Positions 1 to 8,820 are shown, counted from the stretch's first letter. The stretch is 64,000 nucleotides of DNA from Lysobacteraceae bacterium (GCA_023657465.1 JAGTJX010000003.1:499889-563888); one strand, 5' to 3'. Translations and numbers: made by a program. The notes: generated from the letters alone by a model not told the origin.

Positions 1-548
1 GTCACTCTGATGTCGTAGGCGGAGTAGCGATCACTTCGGACGATGCGATTTATAAGGAGCTCAAGTTCCTGCAGAATGCTTCAGGCGCAGTACCTGCTCC
101 ACAAGATTGCTTCTTAGTCATGCGTGGGATCAAGACTCTTCACGTACGTATGGAGAGACATGCTCAGTCGGCGATGGAGATTGCGCGCTACCTTGAGAAG
201 CATCCCAAAATCGACCGCGTGATTTATCCAGGACTTGAATCTCATCCTGGTCACGCCATTGCTAAAAAACAAATGTCTGGCTTCGGCGGAATGATCACGT
301 TCTTCTTGAAGGGTGATCTCGCGAAGTCGAAGAAGTTCTTAGAGAGCGTGAAGATTTTCGCACTCGCAGAGAGCTTGGGCGGAGTCGAGAGCTTGATCGA
401 GCATCCAGCGATCATGACTCATGCTTCTGTGCCTGCTGAGACCCGTAAGGTCTTAGGCATTCACGATAATTTGATCCGTATCTCTGTCGGCATTGAGGAT
501 ATCGCAGATCTCAAAGCTGATTTAGAGCAGGCGTTAGATCAAGTTTAA
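1..548 (+). CDS. Cystathionine gamma-synthase/lyase family enzyme, 3' part
   Basis: PLP-dependent trans-sulfuration enzyme of the Cys/Met metabolism family. The frame is open from base 3, so the gene begins upstream of the window and about 181 C-terminal residues are visible. The segment starts with HSDVVGG, which in this family directly follows the PLP-binding lysine, so that lysine lies just outside. Further family signatures are FGGMITFFLKG, ESLGGVESLIEHPAIMTHAS and the ending LIRISVGIEDIADL. Sequence of this part does not separate gamma-synthase (metB) from lyase (metC) or gamma-lyase. No clear terminator follows. Confidence 0.93.
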   Translation, partial: HSDVVGGVAITSDDAIYKELKFLQNASGAVPAPQDCFLVMRGIKTLHVRMERHAQSAMEIARYLEKHPKIDRVIYPGLESHPGHAIAKKQMSGFGGMITFFLKGDLAKSKKFLESVKIFALAESLGGVESLIEHPAIMTHASVPAETRKVLGIHDNLIRISVGIEDIADLKADLEQALDQV

Positions 549-611
549 TCTGTCTATTCTCTCTCAACCTGTAAAAGCCTTATATAGTCTTTCATCTGCA
601 AAATACCGTCA

Positions 612-1781
612 TTGACTCCTAAAACGCTCATAACGTCTGGCACAGAAGCTGCTATACAACAAGCACTCTCTATTGATCCAAACAATGGAAAAGCAAATTT
701 TTATAGCGCGATCACTAAACCACTCCTCACCGCTAAAGGATTCATACCAAGATTAGAGCCGATTGCTGATGACAATCAATCGACAGAGCTTGTGAGATTG
801 AATGAGCGAATCAGTATGACAGGATTAAAAGAGCTAATTACTTTCGCAACTGAACTCCCAGAAGGTAAAAAGCCATTCGATTCTTATTATGACTTACAGA
901 GAGCTTTAAGAACTGAATTACTCCTTGCTCTAGTCGAATCTACTAAGAAATTAGAAAGAATCAGCAATGGAAAACCAATCCCCATTAACATTAACTTAGG
1001 CCGTCTTGGGATTAAGAATAATTCTGGTTATAACTGGACTTACTCTAATAGCACTTCTGATTATTCAGAATACTCTTATTGCGAAAAAGGTAGTTATACA
1101 GAAAACAAAACCACAAAATCATGGGAATGGAATTGTACAAGCACAGTTAAGGTACAAACCTATACTTATACTCAAAACAATTATCCTTCTTATATGAACA
1201 TTGATGCTTCAGACTTGAAGTTACTGAGCAGTGTTACTTTAGGTGCAGTAGATTATTTGCGCCTGATGACTGCATACAGTGCAAAAGGTCTCACAGCATT
1301 TACTAAAAGGTATAAAGCGATGGAAGAGAGATACCACATGAGACTTCCAAAGTTTTGGGCAATCGAATTGATGAAGAAATACCGCGACCTTGGTATTCTT
1401 GAATCTGATCACGAGCTTGCTGAAGTTGCTCACACTGGTGAAGAAGCAATGAAACACTTTCTTGACCTTGTTGCAATGAAGGAACAAATTTGTTCTAGCA
1501 ATGAACGTTGGGCTAAGTTTCCATTGTTCCCAAATATCTGTGTAGATGAGCGCGAGTCTAAGCATTTTCAAATCATTGCTGACTTGCTCTCAGGACCTAA
1601 GAAGGTAGCGATTGGTCTCGATATCAATGATGAACTTGTAAAAGTTCTTGTTGATGTACCTGGATTCTTGAGCAATCCTCCGAAGGATATCAAGGCCGTA
1701 CTTCCTGAACTCGATTATTCTGAAAATATTATCTCACTCCCTGATCCAAAATGGGTGGATTGCTTCCTGAAGGTGACTTGA
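612..1781 (+). CDS. Hypothetical envelope-type protein, probably frameshifted near its end
   Basis: Not recognised. The longest reading starts at TTG 612. The frame is open back to a stop at 585 without an ATG, and there is no signal peptide, so the N-terminus may be missing. Early residues (AAIQQALSIDPNNGKA) look like one TPR-type helix pair. Residues about 135-190 are rich in Tyr, Ser, Thr and Asn with two Cys. In the given frame the protein ends DCFLKVT. In the -1 frame from the AAAA run at 1748-1751 it would instead continue KMGGLLPEGDLIEKK and stop at 1816, overlapping the next ATG in ATGA fashion. That arrangement is typical of coupled genes, so a missing A is likely. Confidence 0.6.
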   Translation: MTPKTLITSGTEAAIQQALSIDPNNGKANFYSAITKPLLTAKGFIPRLEPIADDNQSTELVRLNERISMTGLKELITFATELPEGKKPFDSYYDLQRALRTELLLALVESTKKLERISNGKPIPININLGRLGIKNNSGYNWTYSNSTSDYSEYSYCEKGSYTENKTTKSWEWNCTSTVKVQTYTYTQNNYPSYMNIDASDLKLLSSVTLGAVDYLRLMTAYSAKGLTAFTKRYKAMEERYHMRLPKFWAIELMKKYRDLGILESDHELAEVAHTGEEAMKHFLDLVAMKEQICSSNERWAKFPLFPNICVDERESKHFQIIADLLSGPKKVAIGLDINDELVKVLVDVPGFLSNPPKDIKAVLPELDYSENIISLPDPKWVDCFLKVT

Positions 1782-1812
1782 TCGAGAAGAAGAAACAGGT
1801 CCACCACCAACA

Positions 1813-2238
1813 ATGATAGTACTATTGATGATGGCTGCTGTAGCTTCGGCTCAGCAGCCACAATCATGTGCAGTAGAGATTCAAAAGTACGTCCACTTTT
1901 CATCGTGGAGTAAGTCTCAGAACACGATCAAGATCGAAGCAGATCAAGCTTGTATGTCTAAGAATGGACAGCCCTTAGAGCTAAAAAACGTAACCGTGAC
2001 AATTGCTCTATCTAACAAAAAAACTGCGCGCATTGTTTCGCCACAGATTTCATATATGCCAGGATTTGATGCATTTAAGATCGGTTCGGGAGCACATCTA
2101 GAAGGAATATCCTTCGTCTCTGATCCTTCTAAACTCGTCATTGATACTAAAAAAGGTGAGATGCGGACTTCAAGCGGATTCTATCTCGACCTCAGTGAGA
2201 AGCAGTTATCGTTTAATCGAAAACGAAAATTGATATGA
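1813..2238 (+). CDS. Small secreted protein of unknown function
   Basis: Predicted 141-residue exported protein. The N-terminus MIVLLMMAAVASAQQ is a short signal peptide with a probable cut after ASA. The mature part is mixed beta-type sequence with two cysteines (SCAV, ACMS) and no recognised domain. The ATG lies at the ATGA junction with the repaired end of the upstream gene, which suggests translational coupling. The next gene starts 46 bases after the stop, so the three genes 612-3124 probably form one transcript. Function unknown. Confidence 0.7.
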   Translation: MIVLLMMAAVASAQQPQSCAVEIQKYVHFSSWSKSQNTIKIEADQACMSKNGQPLELKNVTVTIALSNKKTARIVSPQISYMPGFDAFKIGSGAHLEGISFVSDPSKLVIDTKKGEMRTSSGFYLDLSEKQLSFNRKRKLI

Positions 2239-2284
2239 TGCTCACAGTTTGACTAAAACTACCCAGCATGATACGAGGTGCGTC

Positions 2285-3124
2285 ATGATTCATTTAATTC
2301 TCGTTCTAGCCACATCTCTCACTTCCCATGCCCAAGTGCTTATCGGCACAGAACATACAGGTACTGCTGAAGTCAGAATCTTTGAAACCACACTCGTCAT
2401 CCCTAGAAACTCAACTCGGACTGAGAAGAAAGTAGCGTTTGAAGACCTCAGAGAATCACTCGCCTCGCTTGCCAATATTCGTATCGAATCGAGGAATGAA
2501 CTCGTCGTAAAAGAAAACAATAAGAAGCATTCAGAAAAATTCGTATCGAAAATCAAAACCATCACACTTGCTGATGTAGAGATTCTCCCACTTAAAGAAA
2601 CCGTTGATGGCGAATGGGTTCACATCCTGATCCAAGCAAGGGTCGCTTCCCTCCCCATTCCCAAAGATGCATTGTCTTGGGAAATTGAACCCAACTCACT
2701 CTTCGATCGTATACCGATTCAGTACAACCAAAAGTATTTGATCCGCTTCAAAAACGAATTGTCATTCATGCCCTATCAAAATAATATTTTTGAAGCATTC
2801 GATGTTCAGAAAAAGGAATGGAATTTCAATATCCGTCGTATTGGAGACCAAGTACATGACATCGCAACTTTTGGTGCTGATCGTCCCTTTCTCGTCAAAA
2901 TGAACCGCGCTCAATACAGCGGAGTTTCTTTTAATTACGATGATGGAGACATCAATTTCAATGTTCTCATCGCACGCCCTGGCCAGAAAGATATCAAACC
3001 TTATGGCAAAGGTGAAATTCCAACAGTTACTGAAATGTTAGAGTGGTATTCTCAAGATGAGTTCTCCAGTCGTATTGAAATCACTCCTGCGTTTGAAATT
3101 AAAGCCAAAAAAATTGGCGGATAG
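2285..3124 (+). CDS. Secreted protein of unknown function
   Basis: Predicted exported protein of about 279 residues. I chose ATG 2285 over the longer TTG reading at 2249 because MIHLILVLATSLTSHAQ is a good signal peptide and a GAGG ribosome-binding sequence lies just before it. The mature protein contains beta-type stretches such as VHILIQARVASLPIP and no cysteine pattern or catalytic motif that I recognise. It is the last gene of the putative three-gene envelope operon. The convergent gene that follows ends 16 bases away, and no obvious hairpin lies between. Confidence 0.75.
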   Translation: MIHLILVLATSLTSHAQVLIGTEHTGTAEVRIFETTLVIPRNSTRTEKKVAFEDLRESLASLANIRIESRNELVVKENNKKHSEKFVSKIKTITLADVEILPLKETVDGEWVHILIQARVASLPIPKDALSWEIEPNSLFDRIPIQYNQKYLIRFKNELSFMPYQNNIFEAFDVQKKEWNFNIRRIGDQVHDIATFGADRPFLVKMNRAQYSGVSFNYDDGDINFNVLIARPGQKDIKPYGKGEIPTVTEMLEWYSQDEFSSRIEITPAFEIKAKKIGG

Positions 3125-3140
3125 CCTCAATCACTCACTG

Positions 3141-4127
3141 TCACAGACTTGCAAGTTGCTTAAGTGCAGGCACTTGCTCGGCTTGCGCTACTTCAATCAT
3201 ATCAAGTAATCCTTGCTTCATCTGATCCCCCACCTTGGTGAAGTGAAGCTCAAGATACGTTTCAAAATCAAACGGCACAATGAACCTGCTTGCCCAAATG
3301 ACGAGTTTGAAAAACCAAGGGCGAAGTAAATACTGAATAATTAATGGAGAGACTTTCACTCCATTTCGTTTTGCCAAGACAGGAATGATCTCATTCATGG
3401 CTTCACATGCTATATTCAGATTATCGTTTTGCTTTAACTTCTCAAAAGACCATTCAGATTGTCTCAATGCTGCGATAAACAGATTGAGCGCTGTACCAGG
3501 AACAAGATTGCTCTTCTTGCCTTCCCGACTCAATACCGTTTTTAATCCTCCCAGATCAAACGCCCCCTTGAGCTTATCTAAAGCGAGAGAAGTAGATTCA
3601 GAATGATCAGAAGTTTTGCCTAAGACTACTTTTCCGCCTGATGGAGTCCAGAGTGCGATTCCTTTCTCTTTGAACTGCTCAGTCTTCAGTGGGGCAAAAT
3701 AACTCACTATGGGGATCGTACCTTCGACGAGTCGCGCGTGTGGGAACTTTGCGGACAAATATTCCACGTCGTGCATCCCAGGTTGAAGAGTGAGAAGTAG
3801 ACTCTTTGGATTAAGTGATTTCAAAAACGGTTCTAGCCACTCGCCACGGAGTCCAGTTGAAGATGTTGCGATGATGACGAAATCCCAATTGGTCGCGCTC
3901 ACTTCATCCAAACTTGTACAGACCTTAAACCCTGTCCACCGCTCAGCCGCTGGCACGCCGCCACTCTTGCGATTCCAAAGATAAAACAGAAACCCAGTCT
4001 TGGATTGCCACTCCAAATCTTTGCGGTACTTCTCACGCGCGAAGAAAGTAACTTCACATCCTCCGAGAGCAAGCGCTCGGCCATAAACCATACCTACTGC
4101 ACCTGCTCCGACGATGAGAATTTTCAT
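3141..4127 (-). CDS. Ketopantoate reductase (PanE/ApbA)-family oxidoreductase
   Basis: NAD(P)-dependent dehydrogenase of the 2-dehydropantoate 2-reductase family, 328 residues. The N-terminal Rossmann motif MKILIVGAGAVGMVYG gives GxGxxG. Further family features are LTLQPGMHDVEYL in the middle and an ApbA_C-type helical C-terminal domain from about residue 190 (NLFIAALRQSEWSF). True PanE makes pantoate for coenzyme A. Many paralogues have other substrates, and I cannot assign this one. The gene lies 3 bases downstream of the sensor kinase gene on the same strand, so they may be co-transcribed. Confidence 0.75.
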   Translation of the reverse strand: MKILIVGAGAVGMVYGRALALGGCEVTFFAREKYRKDLEWQSKTGFLFYLWNRKSGGVPAAERWTGFKVCTSLDEVSATNWDFVIIATSSTGLRGEWLEPFLKSLNPKSLLLTLQPGMHDVEYLSAKFPHARLVEGTIPIVSYFAPLKTEQFKEKGIALWTPSGGKVVLGKTSDHSESTSLALDKLKGAFDLGGLKTVLSREGKKSNLVPGTALNLFIAALRQSEWSFEKLKQNDNLNIACEAMNEIIPVLAKRNGVKVSPLIIQYLLRPWFFKLVIWASRFIVPFDFETYLELHFTKVGDQMKQGLLDMIEVAQAEQVPALKQLASL

Positions 4128-4130
4128 AGA

Positions 4131-5393
4131 CTACTTCCTGAGCTTCGCAACCAATGCCGCTGCATCCACTCCATCATCAGGAGCGGTGACGAACTGCACT
4201 TCGAGATTTGCATCTAGTGACTCACGGATCTTCTGAGAGAAGTCTAGCACGACATCGCGCTTGAGATCATCCGCAATGACGAAGACTTCCTGCGTGCGAT
4301 CAAGCACATAGACTGCGTCGGTTTCCTTAGACAGAAGATCTTGAAGCTTCACTAAGATGGATTCTTTAGAAATATTAGTAGGTTTATCAAACCGAAAAAG
4401 ACTCACCACTCCAATGCCGCTCGAATGCTCGAAAATCCTTGATGCGAGAACCGTGAGGAGCTGTCTCTCTTGTTCAAGCTTAGGAAGAATCAGGAACAAC
4501 CCCACAAGTCCATCCTTGCGCTCCATCTTTAATTCGCCATCGTGAATCTTCTGAATCTGATGAATGAGAAGGAGATCTGATCCCAAGCCTTCTTTGGTAC
4601 GAGTGAGAAAATCTCGCTCATTCCCTACTGTGTCAGCGAACGCAGAGGACGGAGAGAGTACACCACTTTGGAATCCTACTAATGCTTGCGACCAGTAGTT
4701 CTCCCACAGTGGCTCAGACGACTTCTCAAGCCTAAACCAAAACGAAACTTGGTGCGGAGTGAGCTCAACACTGAGTCCAGTACCCTGCTCCCCCCAGAGT
4801 GAAACGATATTCACCATCATCTCCACAGCGCGAGGGAGCTTGCCTGGATCAGCTAAGATAGGAGCGTTCATCTCTAATCGCTCACGCATTTCGGTTTTGA
4901 TTTTTCGTTCATTGAGAATGGCTTGAGAAGACTCTAGTGCTAGACGAACTGACTTCACGAGATCCATCTCACGAAGTCTCGCATGGAATGTTCCGCTCTC
5001 GAGCTCTGCAAGATCTAGAACTGATGCGAGTGTGTTCTGAAGTCTCTGAACGTTACGCTTAGCAATCGAGATCAATTCAAAATAAACAGTGTCCTTCGAG
5101 TATGAACCTTCATCGAGTAACGAAACTGCATTAGAGATAGATGTAAGTGGAGTTCTGAGTTCATGAGAAATCAGTGAAATGAGATTGGATTGAAACGAGC
5201 GGAACTGTCTCTCTTGCTCAGCGCTGAGCTCTACTTTGGGACTGAAACCTACAGCGAGTTCTGTGCCTAAAGATTTTGGATCAAACGACGACTCACTCGT
5301 CGTCGCTGTCGTCTTCGCCTTTGCTCGTGTCTGCGTATTCTTTGAGATCGGTGGGATCTTCGATTTCGATTTTGACGAGCCAGCCTTCTTCAA
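4131..5393 (-). CDS. Sensor histidine kinase, soluble, with a degenerate ATPase domain
   Basis: The HisKA dimerisation domain is clear: ISHELRTPLTSISNA carries the phospho-accepting His of the H box, followed by a helical hairpin. The HATPase domain is hard to see: no NxxxN box or GxGxG lid is evident, only a weak region around LGSDLLLIHQIQKIHDGEL. The last 100 residues form an extra unrecognised domain (VLASRIFEHSSGIGVVSLF). No membrane segment is present. The only start is TTG 5393, which makes a 101-base overlap with the GcvH-like gene. The Lys/Ser/Thr-rich first 35 residues may therefore not be real coding sequence. Neighbouring order suggests functional linkage with the GcvH-like protein. 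Confidence 0.75.
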   Translation of the reverse strand: MKKAGSSKSKSKIPPISKNTQTRAKAKTTATTSESSFDPKSLGTELAVGFSPKVELSAEQERQFRSFQSNLISLISHELRTPLTSISNAVSLLDEGSYSKDTVYFELISIAKRNVQRLQNTLASVLDLAELESGTFHARLREMDLVKSVRLALESSQAILNERKIKTEMRERLEMNAPILADPGKLPRAVEMMVNIVSLWGEQGTGLSVELTPHQVSFWFRLEKSSEPLWENYWSQALVGFQSGVLSPSSAFADTVGNERDFLTRTKEGLGSDLLLIHQIQKIHDGELKMERKDGLVGLFLILPKLEQERQLLTVLASRIFEHSSGIGVVSLFRFDKPTNISKESILVKLQDLLSKETDAVYVLDRTQEVFVIADDLKRDVVLDFSQKIRESLDANLEVQFVTAPDDGVDAAALVAKLRK

Positions 5394-5679
5394 GTGGATC
5401 CTCCGACAACGTTTCTGGTGAACCTGCTAGTCTCACATTCGCCGCATGAACTAAACCTGCTGCAGGAGTGATGAGCTCTAATGTGCCGCTCGTGCCTTCG
5501 ATCGTCACTGCGACTTCTGACTTAGTGAGATCATCGCCTTCTTCTGGGAGAGTGATGCTCTCGACTTCACCGATATCTTCTAGACCTGCGTTGGTGACAC
5601 CGATCGTGAGCACGGTCTGCTTACGAGTGAACCAAGCCTGACCATCCATGTATTCGCCACTTCGAGGTGCACTGGCCAT
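5293..5679 (-). CDS. GcvH-like (lipoyl domain fold) protein lacking the lipoyl lysine
   Basis: A 128-residue protein resembling glycine cleavage H protein. Matching elements are TIGVTNAGLEDIGEVESITLPEEGDDL, here split by position as the strand before the lipoyl hairpin, then ITPAAGLVHAAN and EDPLEEGWLVKIEIEDP near the C-terminus. In GcvH the swinging lysine sits in VESVKAAS. Here the aligned stretch is TIEGTSGTLEL, with Ser in place of Lys, so lipoylation is not expected. No other glycine cleavage genes are nearby. The C-terminus is very acidic. The 3' end overlaps the sensor kinase gene. A structural or regulatory role is more likely than glycine cleavage (inference). Confidence 0.7.
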   Translation of the reverse strand: MASAPRSGEYMDGQAWFTRKQTVLTIGVTNAGLEDIGEVESITLPEEGDDLTKSEVAVTIEGTSGTLELITPAAGLVHAANVRLAGSPETLSEDPLEEGWLVKIEIEDPTDLKEYADTSKGEDDSDDE

Positions 5680-5725
5680 ATGGATTAATTTTATGAGTAG
5701 ATTTTAGTTTAAGCAATAGCCGATC

Positions 5726-6571
5726 TTAAAACTTACCAATCTGAATGAGAGACGCTGGGTCAACTACCTGATGAACTCGCTCAGAAACTTGGCGAGCCAA
5801 GCTCATAAACGACCCTGCGATCTCTGAGTTAGGATCACGTACAGCGACTGGACGGCCTTCGTCTCCACCTTCGCGTACTGCGGGAAGGAGCGGGAGATGA
5901 GCAAGCACTTTGGTGTTGAACTTCTTAGCCAAGAGCTCTCCGCCACCAGTACCAAAAATATTGTAAGTGGTGCCTGTGTCAGGAGCACGGAAGTAGCTCA
6001 TGTTCTCTACTACTCCTATGATCGGCACGCGTACCTTGTCCCACATCACGTGAGAACGACGTACGTCTTGCATTGCGATTTCCTGAGGAGTGGTGACGAG
6101 CACCGCACCACTCACTGCTACTAATTGAGCGAGTGACAGCTGAACATCGCCAGTACCTGGAGGCATATCGATTACGAGGAAATCCAAAGTACCCCACTCC
6201 ACTTGACGACAGAACTGTGTGACTGCTTGGTGAAGCATCGGTCCACGCCAAATGAGCGGTTGATCTCCTTGTACAAGGAATCCCATCGACATGACTTTCA
6301 CGCCATGGCTCGTAGGAGGAATGAAAAACTCGCCCTTACCAGGGACATCTGTAATTTGCGGAAGCTCTGTCACACCCATCATCGTAGGAATGTTGGGTCC
6401 TGTGATGTCTGCATCCATGAGACCGACTCGCGCTCCCGTGAGTGCTAAAGCACATGCCAGGTTTGTTGAGACGGTAGACTTTCCTACGCCTCCCTTACCG
6501 CTTGATACAGCGATGATGTGACCGACGCCTGGAATTGAGTTTGGTTTTGCAGATGAAGCTTGTGCTGACAT
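5726..6571 (-). CDS. mrp: Mrp/NBP35-family P-loop ATPase without the CxxC motif
   Basis: Cytosolic ATPase of the Mrp/ApbC/NBP35 family, whose usual role is carrying Fe-S clusters to apoproteins. The deviant Walker A SSGKGGVGKSTVSTNLA is at about residue 23. Further motifs are LMDADITGPNIPTMMG, the Walker B-like FLVIDMPPGTGDVQLSL and the C-terminal IFGTGGGELLA. Family members normally have a CPxC pair after ENMSYF. Here the stretch reads ENMSYFRAPDTGTTY, so both cluster-ligand cysteines are absent. The N-terminal DUF59 domain found in some Mrp proteins is also missing, although a separate SufT-type DUF59 gene lies at 51218. Length 281 residues. Confidence 0.92.
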   Translation of the reverse strand: MSAQASSAKPNSIPGVGHIIAVSSGKGGVGKSTVSTNLACALALTGARVGLMDADITGPNIPTMMGVTELPQITDVPGKGEFFIPPTSHGVKVMSMGFLVQGDQPLIWRGPMLHQAVTQFCRQVEWGTLDFLVIDMPPGTGDVQLSLAQLVAVSGAVLVTTPQEIAMQDVRRSHVMWDKVRVPIIGVVENMSYFRAPDTGTTYNIFGTGGGELLAKKFNTKVLAHLPLLPAVREGGDEGRPVAVRDPNSEIAGSFMSLARQVSERVHQVVDPASLIQIGKF

Positions 6572-6598
6572 GAGAGTCTCCTTGAGACTTAAGCTCTA

Positions 6599-7690
6599 TC
6601 AGAATTCTAAACGAACGTCAGCTGTTGCTGCATATCTACCATCGGGAAGTGCGCCCGCTGTTGCTCCCAACTCCTGCGAGTAATACACCGCAGCAACCTT
6701 CACTGCCCAGATGTCGATAGCGAATCCATAAGAGAGAAACGAGAGCTGATTGAGCCCGATGTAGCCTGAGACGATGGGGAGCTTCATGGAAACCCCGAAG
6801 TGATTTTTCATTTTAAAATCAACGTTCTGGGTGATGTTTCTTAAATCATAGGATGCAGTTAACGAGAACGATCCAGAGTTATAGGTAACTGCTGTTCCTA
6901 GTGAGAGATTCTGCCTGATGGGGGCTGATTGATTGGATGGGAACATCGTATCCCCGATGTCTCTTATTGCTGCTCCTGCACTCCAGCTCACTAGCTTGTT
7001 TAAGGGCATGATGTATTGAGTGCCGAGATCGACACCGAAGCCAGGAGAAAAAGTCCCCATCTTTGAGTTGATGAGCCCCAAGTAGTTCGTCGTGTAGACG
7101 AGGTAATCAACAGGATCTAAATAAAAATATCCACCCCTACGAAAGAGAAACTTCCCTGCGATCCCTACTCTCCACTCTTTAGCCATGCGACGACTTTTGC
7201 CACTACCGCCTCCGAACTTCTTAGAATAGGCATAACCGATTTGAGCACCGTAAGTGATCTGTGTGCCAACAAGAGTTGTGGGTAGCGGTTGATTCACAGA
7301 ATATTGAAACGCTTCTACATCATAAATGAACGAGATGCCAAGCTTACCCGTTAGGAACGTCGGAGCAACTTGCGCTTTCGCAAATAGCGGCACACCTAAG
7401 ATAGCATTGAAGCTCGAAAGACCCGTCGTCGATCCCAGTAATCCAGAGTATTTAGTCAGTTGCTCAAGAGCAGACGATGATGCTTCAGCGTATGCATTCG
7501 TGAGATGCATTCCGAATTTATCATTCGAAGCAAGTCCTGCAGGATTATAGTAGAGCGCGTCCACTCCTTCAACACTTGCAGTGGCAGCGCCACCCATTCC
7601 AAGGACTTCTGCAGATCTATAGAGATCATGAATTTCTTCTGCTTGTGCAAATGGAGAGAGCAAAAGAGTAAGAAGGAAGAGAAGCCTCAT
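6599..7690 (-). CDS. Outer-membrane beta-barrel protein (UPF0164/FadL-like)
   Basis: Predicted outer-membrane protein of about 363 residues. The start ATG 7690 is preferred over 7702 because it makes an ATGA overlap with the upstream lipoprotein gene and gives a clean signal peptide MRLLFLLTLLLSPFAQA. The mature N-terminus carries the UPF0164-type signature AEVLGMGGAATASVEGVDAL followed by YYNPAGLA. Alternating hydrophobic strands run to the terminal phenylalanine (DVRLEF), typical of barrels recognised by the BAM complex. Ligand unknown. Translational coupling with the lipoprotein suggests that the two act together at the outer membrane. Confidence 0.83.
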   Translation of the reverse strand: MRLLFLLTLLLSPFAQAEEIHDLYRSAEVLGMGGAATASVEGVDALYYNPAGLASNDKFGMHLTNAYAEASSSALEQLTKYSGLLGSTTGLSSFNAILGVPLFAKAQVAPTFLTGKLGISFIYDVEAFQYSVNQPLPTTLVGTQITYGAQIGYAYSKKFGGGSGKSRRMAKEWRVGIAGKFLFRRGGYFYLDPVDYLVYTTNYLGLINSKMGTFSPGFGVDLGTQYIMPLNKLVSWSAGAAIRDIGDTMFPSNQSAPIRQNLSLGTAVTYNSGSFSLTASYDLRNITQNVDFKMKNHFGVSMKLPIVSGYIGLNQLSFLSYGFAIDIWAVKVAAVYYSQELGATAGALPDGRYAATADVRLEF

Positions 7691-8703
7691 GGCCCTGGCC
7701 ATCCTAGTATCGGATTATCATTCATCATGATCACGATTCCAGACGCTGCACAGGCAGTTGCGTTTTTATCAATAGTTACGGATGTATCAGCGCACATCGA
7801 TCGGTGTCTGAGTTTTACTGGGCAATCGGTGCAGAGACTCGCAGCTTCTGCAGCAGTCATCGTACAGCCATTCGCAGAATAATCTAATCCACTCGCACTG
7901 GCTCCAGCATTCAATCCCCGACAAGCATCGTTGCAAGCATCATCGAAGAAGTCTTTGAGAAGAGTGATTTGAGAGAATGCACCAGAGATAGTTGGACTCG
8001 AAAAACTCGATATTGCCTCAATTGCATCAAACATATTCATGATAGCACCTGCATATGCGCACCCCGCGGTGTCTTTAGAAACAGAATCTGCAGTGACCCA
8101 TGGTAGAGCCTGAAGCTTATTGTAGGTAGCTGCGTAAGACTGAGCTTCGAGTTTTCCGTAGCGATACTGAGTCGAACCAATGAGCGACATCGCTACAAAC
8201 ACCATCAGTGTATTCGCATTGTCATCGCGATCTGCTGGATAAATACTTCCAGGATTAAAAGCACCTGTCGGCACTGCATACTCCGCTGGAATGATTCGAT
8301 TAGGCTTGAGCCAAGTCATCAGAGTCTCTGTAGCAATCCAACCTGCTTCCATTCTTCGGTCAGTGAGAATGGAAGATGGGAAAGTCTGCGTGAGTGTTCT
8401 CCAAAGTGCAGATTCCACAATATTGTTTGTAGAAAGTGCATCAATGGTTCTAAAAAAACCCATGTTCGCAGCACATGCGTATGCAGTGGCACGCACACGC
8501 CTTACAGTATTATCACTCTGTGAAGAATTGTAATAAGGATCGATCAGTGAGATCGCTGTGTTGCAATCTCCTTTAGACATCGCTTGGTTGGCGTTGAAGA
8601 TCGCCGCTTCTTTACCCGTGAGGGATTGCGTAGCACTGCAGCCAGTAAACACGAGTGCACACATCACATAAAACAAAGCAGCAAAAGGCCGAACGACGGT
8701 CAT
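7687..8703 (-). CDS. Cys-rich lipoprotein of unknown function
   Basis: Predicted lipoprotein of about 338 residues. The start ATG 8703 is preferred over 8730 because it places the lipobox (ALVFTGC) at about residue 22 of a normal signal peptide, with GGGGGATC upstream. The N-terminal half (FNANQAMSKGDCNTAISLID) looks TPR-like. The C-terminal half has many cysteines (DACNDACRG, NGCTM, SLCTDCP), which suggests disulfide bonding outside the cytoplasm. The stop overlaps the start of the barrel gene, so the two proteins are probably made together. No enzyme motif seen. Confidence 0.75.
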   Translation of the reverse strand: MTVVRPFAALFYVMCALVFTGCSATQSLTGKEAAIFNANQAMSKGDCNTAISLIDPYYNSSQSDNTVRRVRATAYACAANMGFFRTIDALSTNNIVESALWRTLTQTFPSSILTDRRMEAGWIATETLMTWLKPNRIIPAEYAVPTGAFNPGSIYPADRDDNANTLMVFVAMSLIGSTQYRYGKLEAQSYAATYNKLQALPWVTADSVSKDTAGCAYAGAIMNMFDAIEAISSFSSPTISGAFSQITLLKDFFDDACNDACRGLNAGASASGLDYSANGCTMTAAEAASLCTDCPVKLRHRSMCADTSVTIDKNATACAASGIVIMMNDNPILGWPGP

Positions 8704-8771
8704 GAGATACACGATCCCCCTGACCCCCATTTTCGCATGATGAGAGCGTGTTTAAATAGACTGAGGATTTT

Positions 8772-8820
8772 GCCGAGTGTGAGCGGGAAACAACGAAGTT
8801 GTTTCGTGAGAAGCGCCCCA
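8772..8820 (+). repeat. REP-like palindromic element, copy A
   Basis: A stem AAACAAC-GAA-GTTGTTT is framed by CCGAGTGTGAGCGGG on the left and CGTGAGAAGCGCC on the right. Closely related elements with the same flanks occur at 11660-11705 and 16138-16178. This copy lies just past the 3' end of the RAYT-type transposase gene, the usual position for REP sequences moved by such enzymes. Confidence 0.75.

Noticed and set aside
639-654. TGGCACAGAAGCTGCT, another GG-N10-GC sigma-54-like site on the plus strand
   Set aside because: It lies inside the coding frame of the 612 gene (TSGTEAAIQ) and no suitable gene start follows. About one chance match is expected in a window this size.
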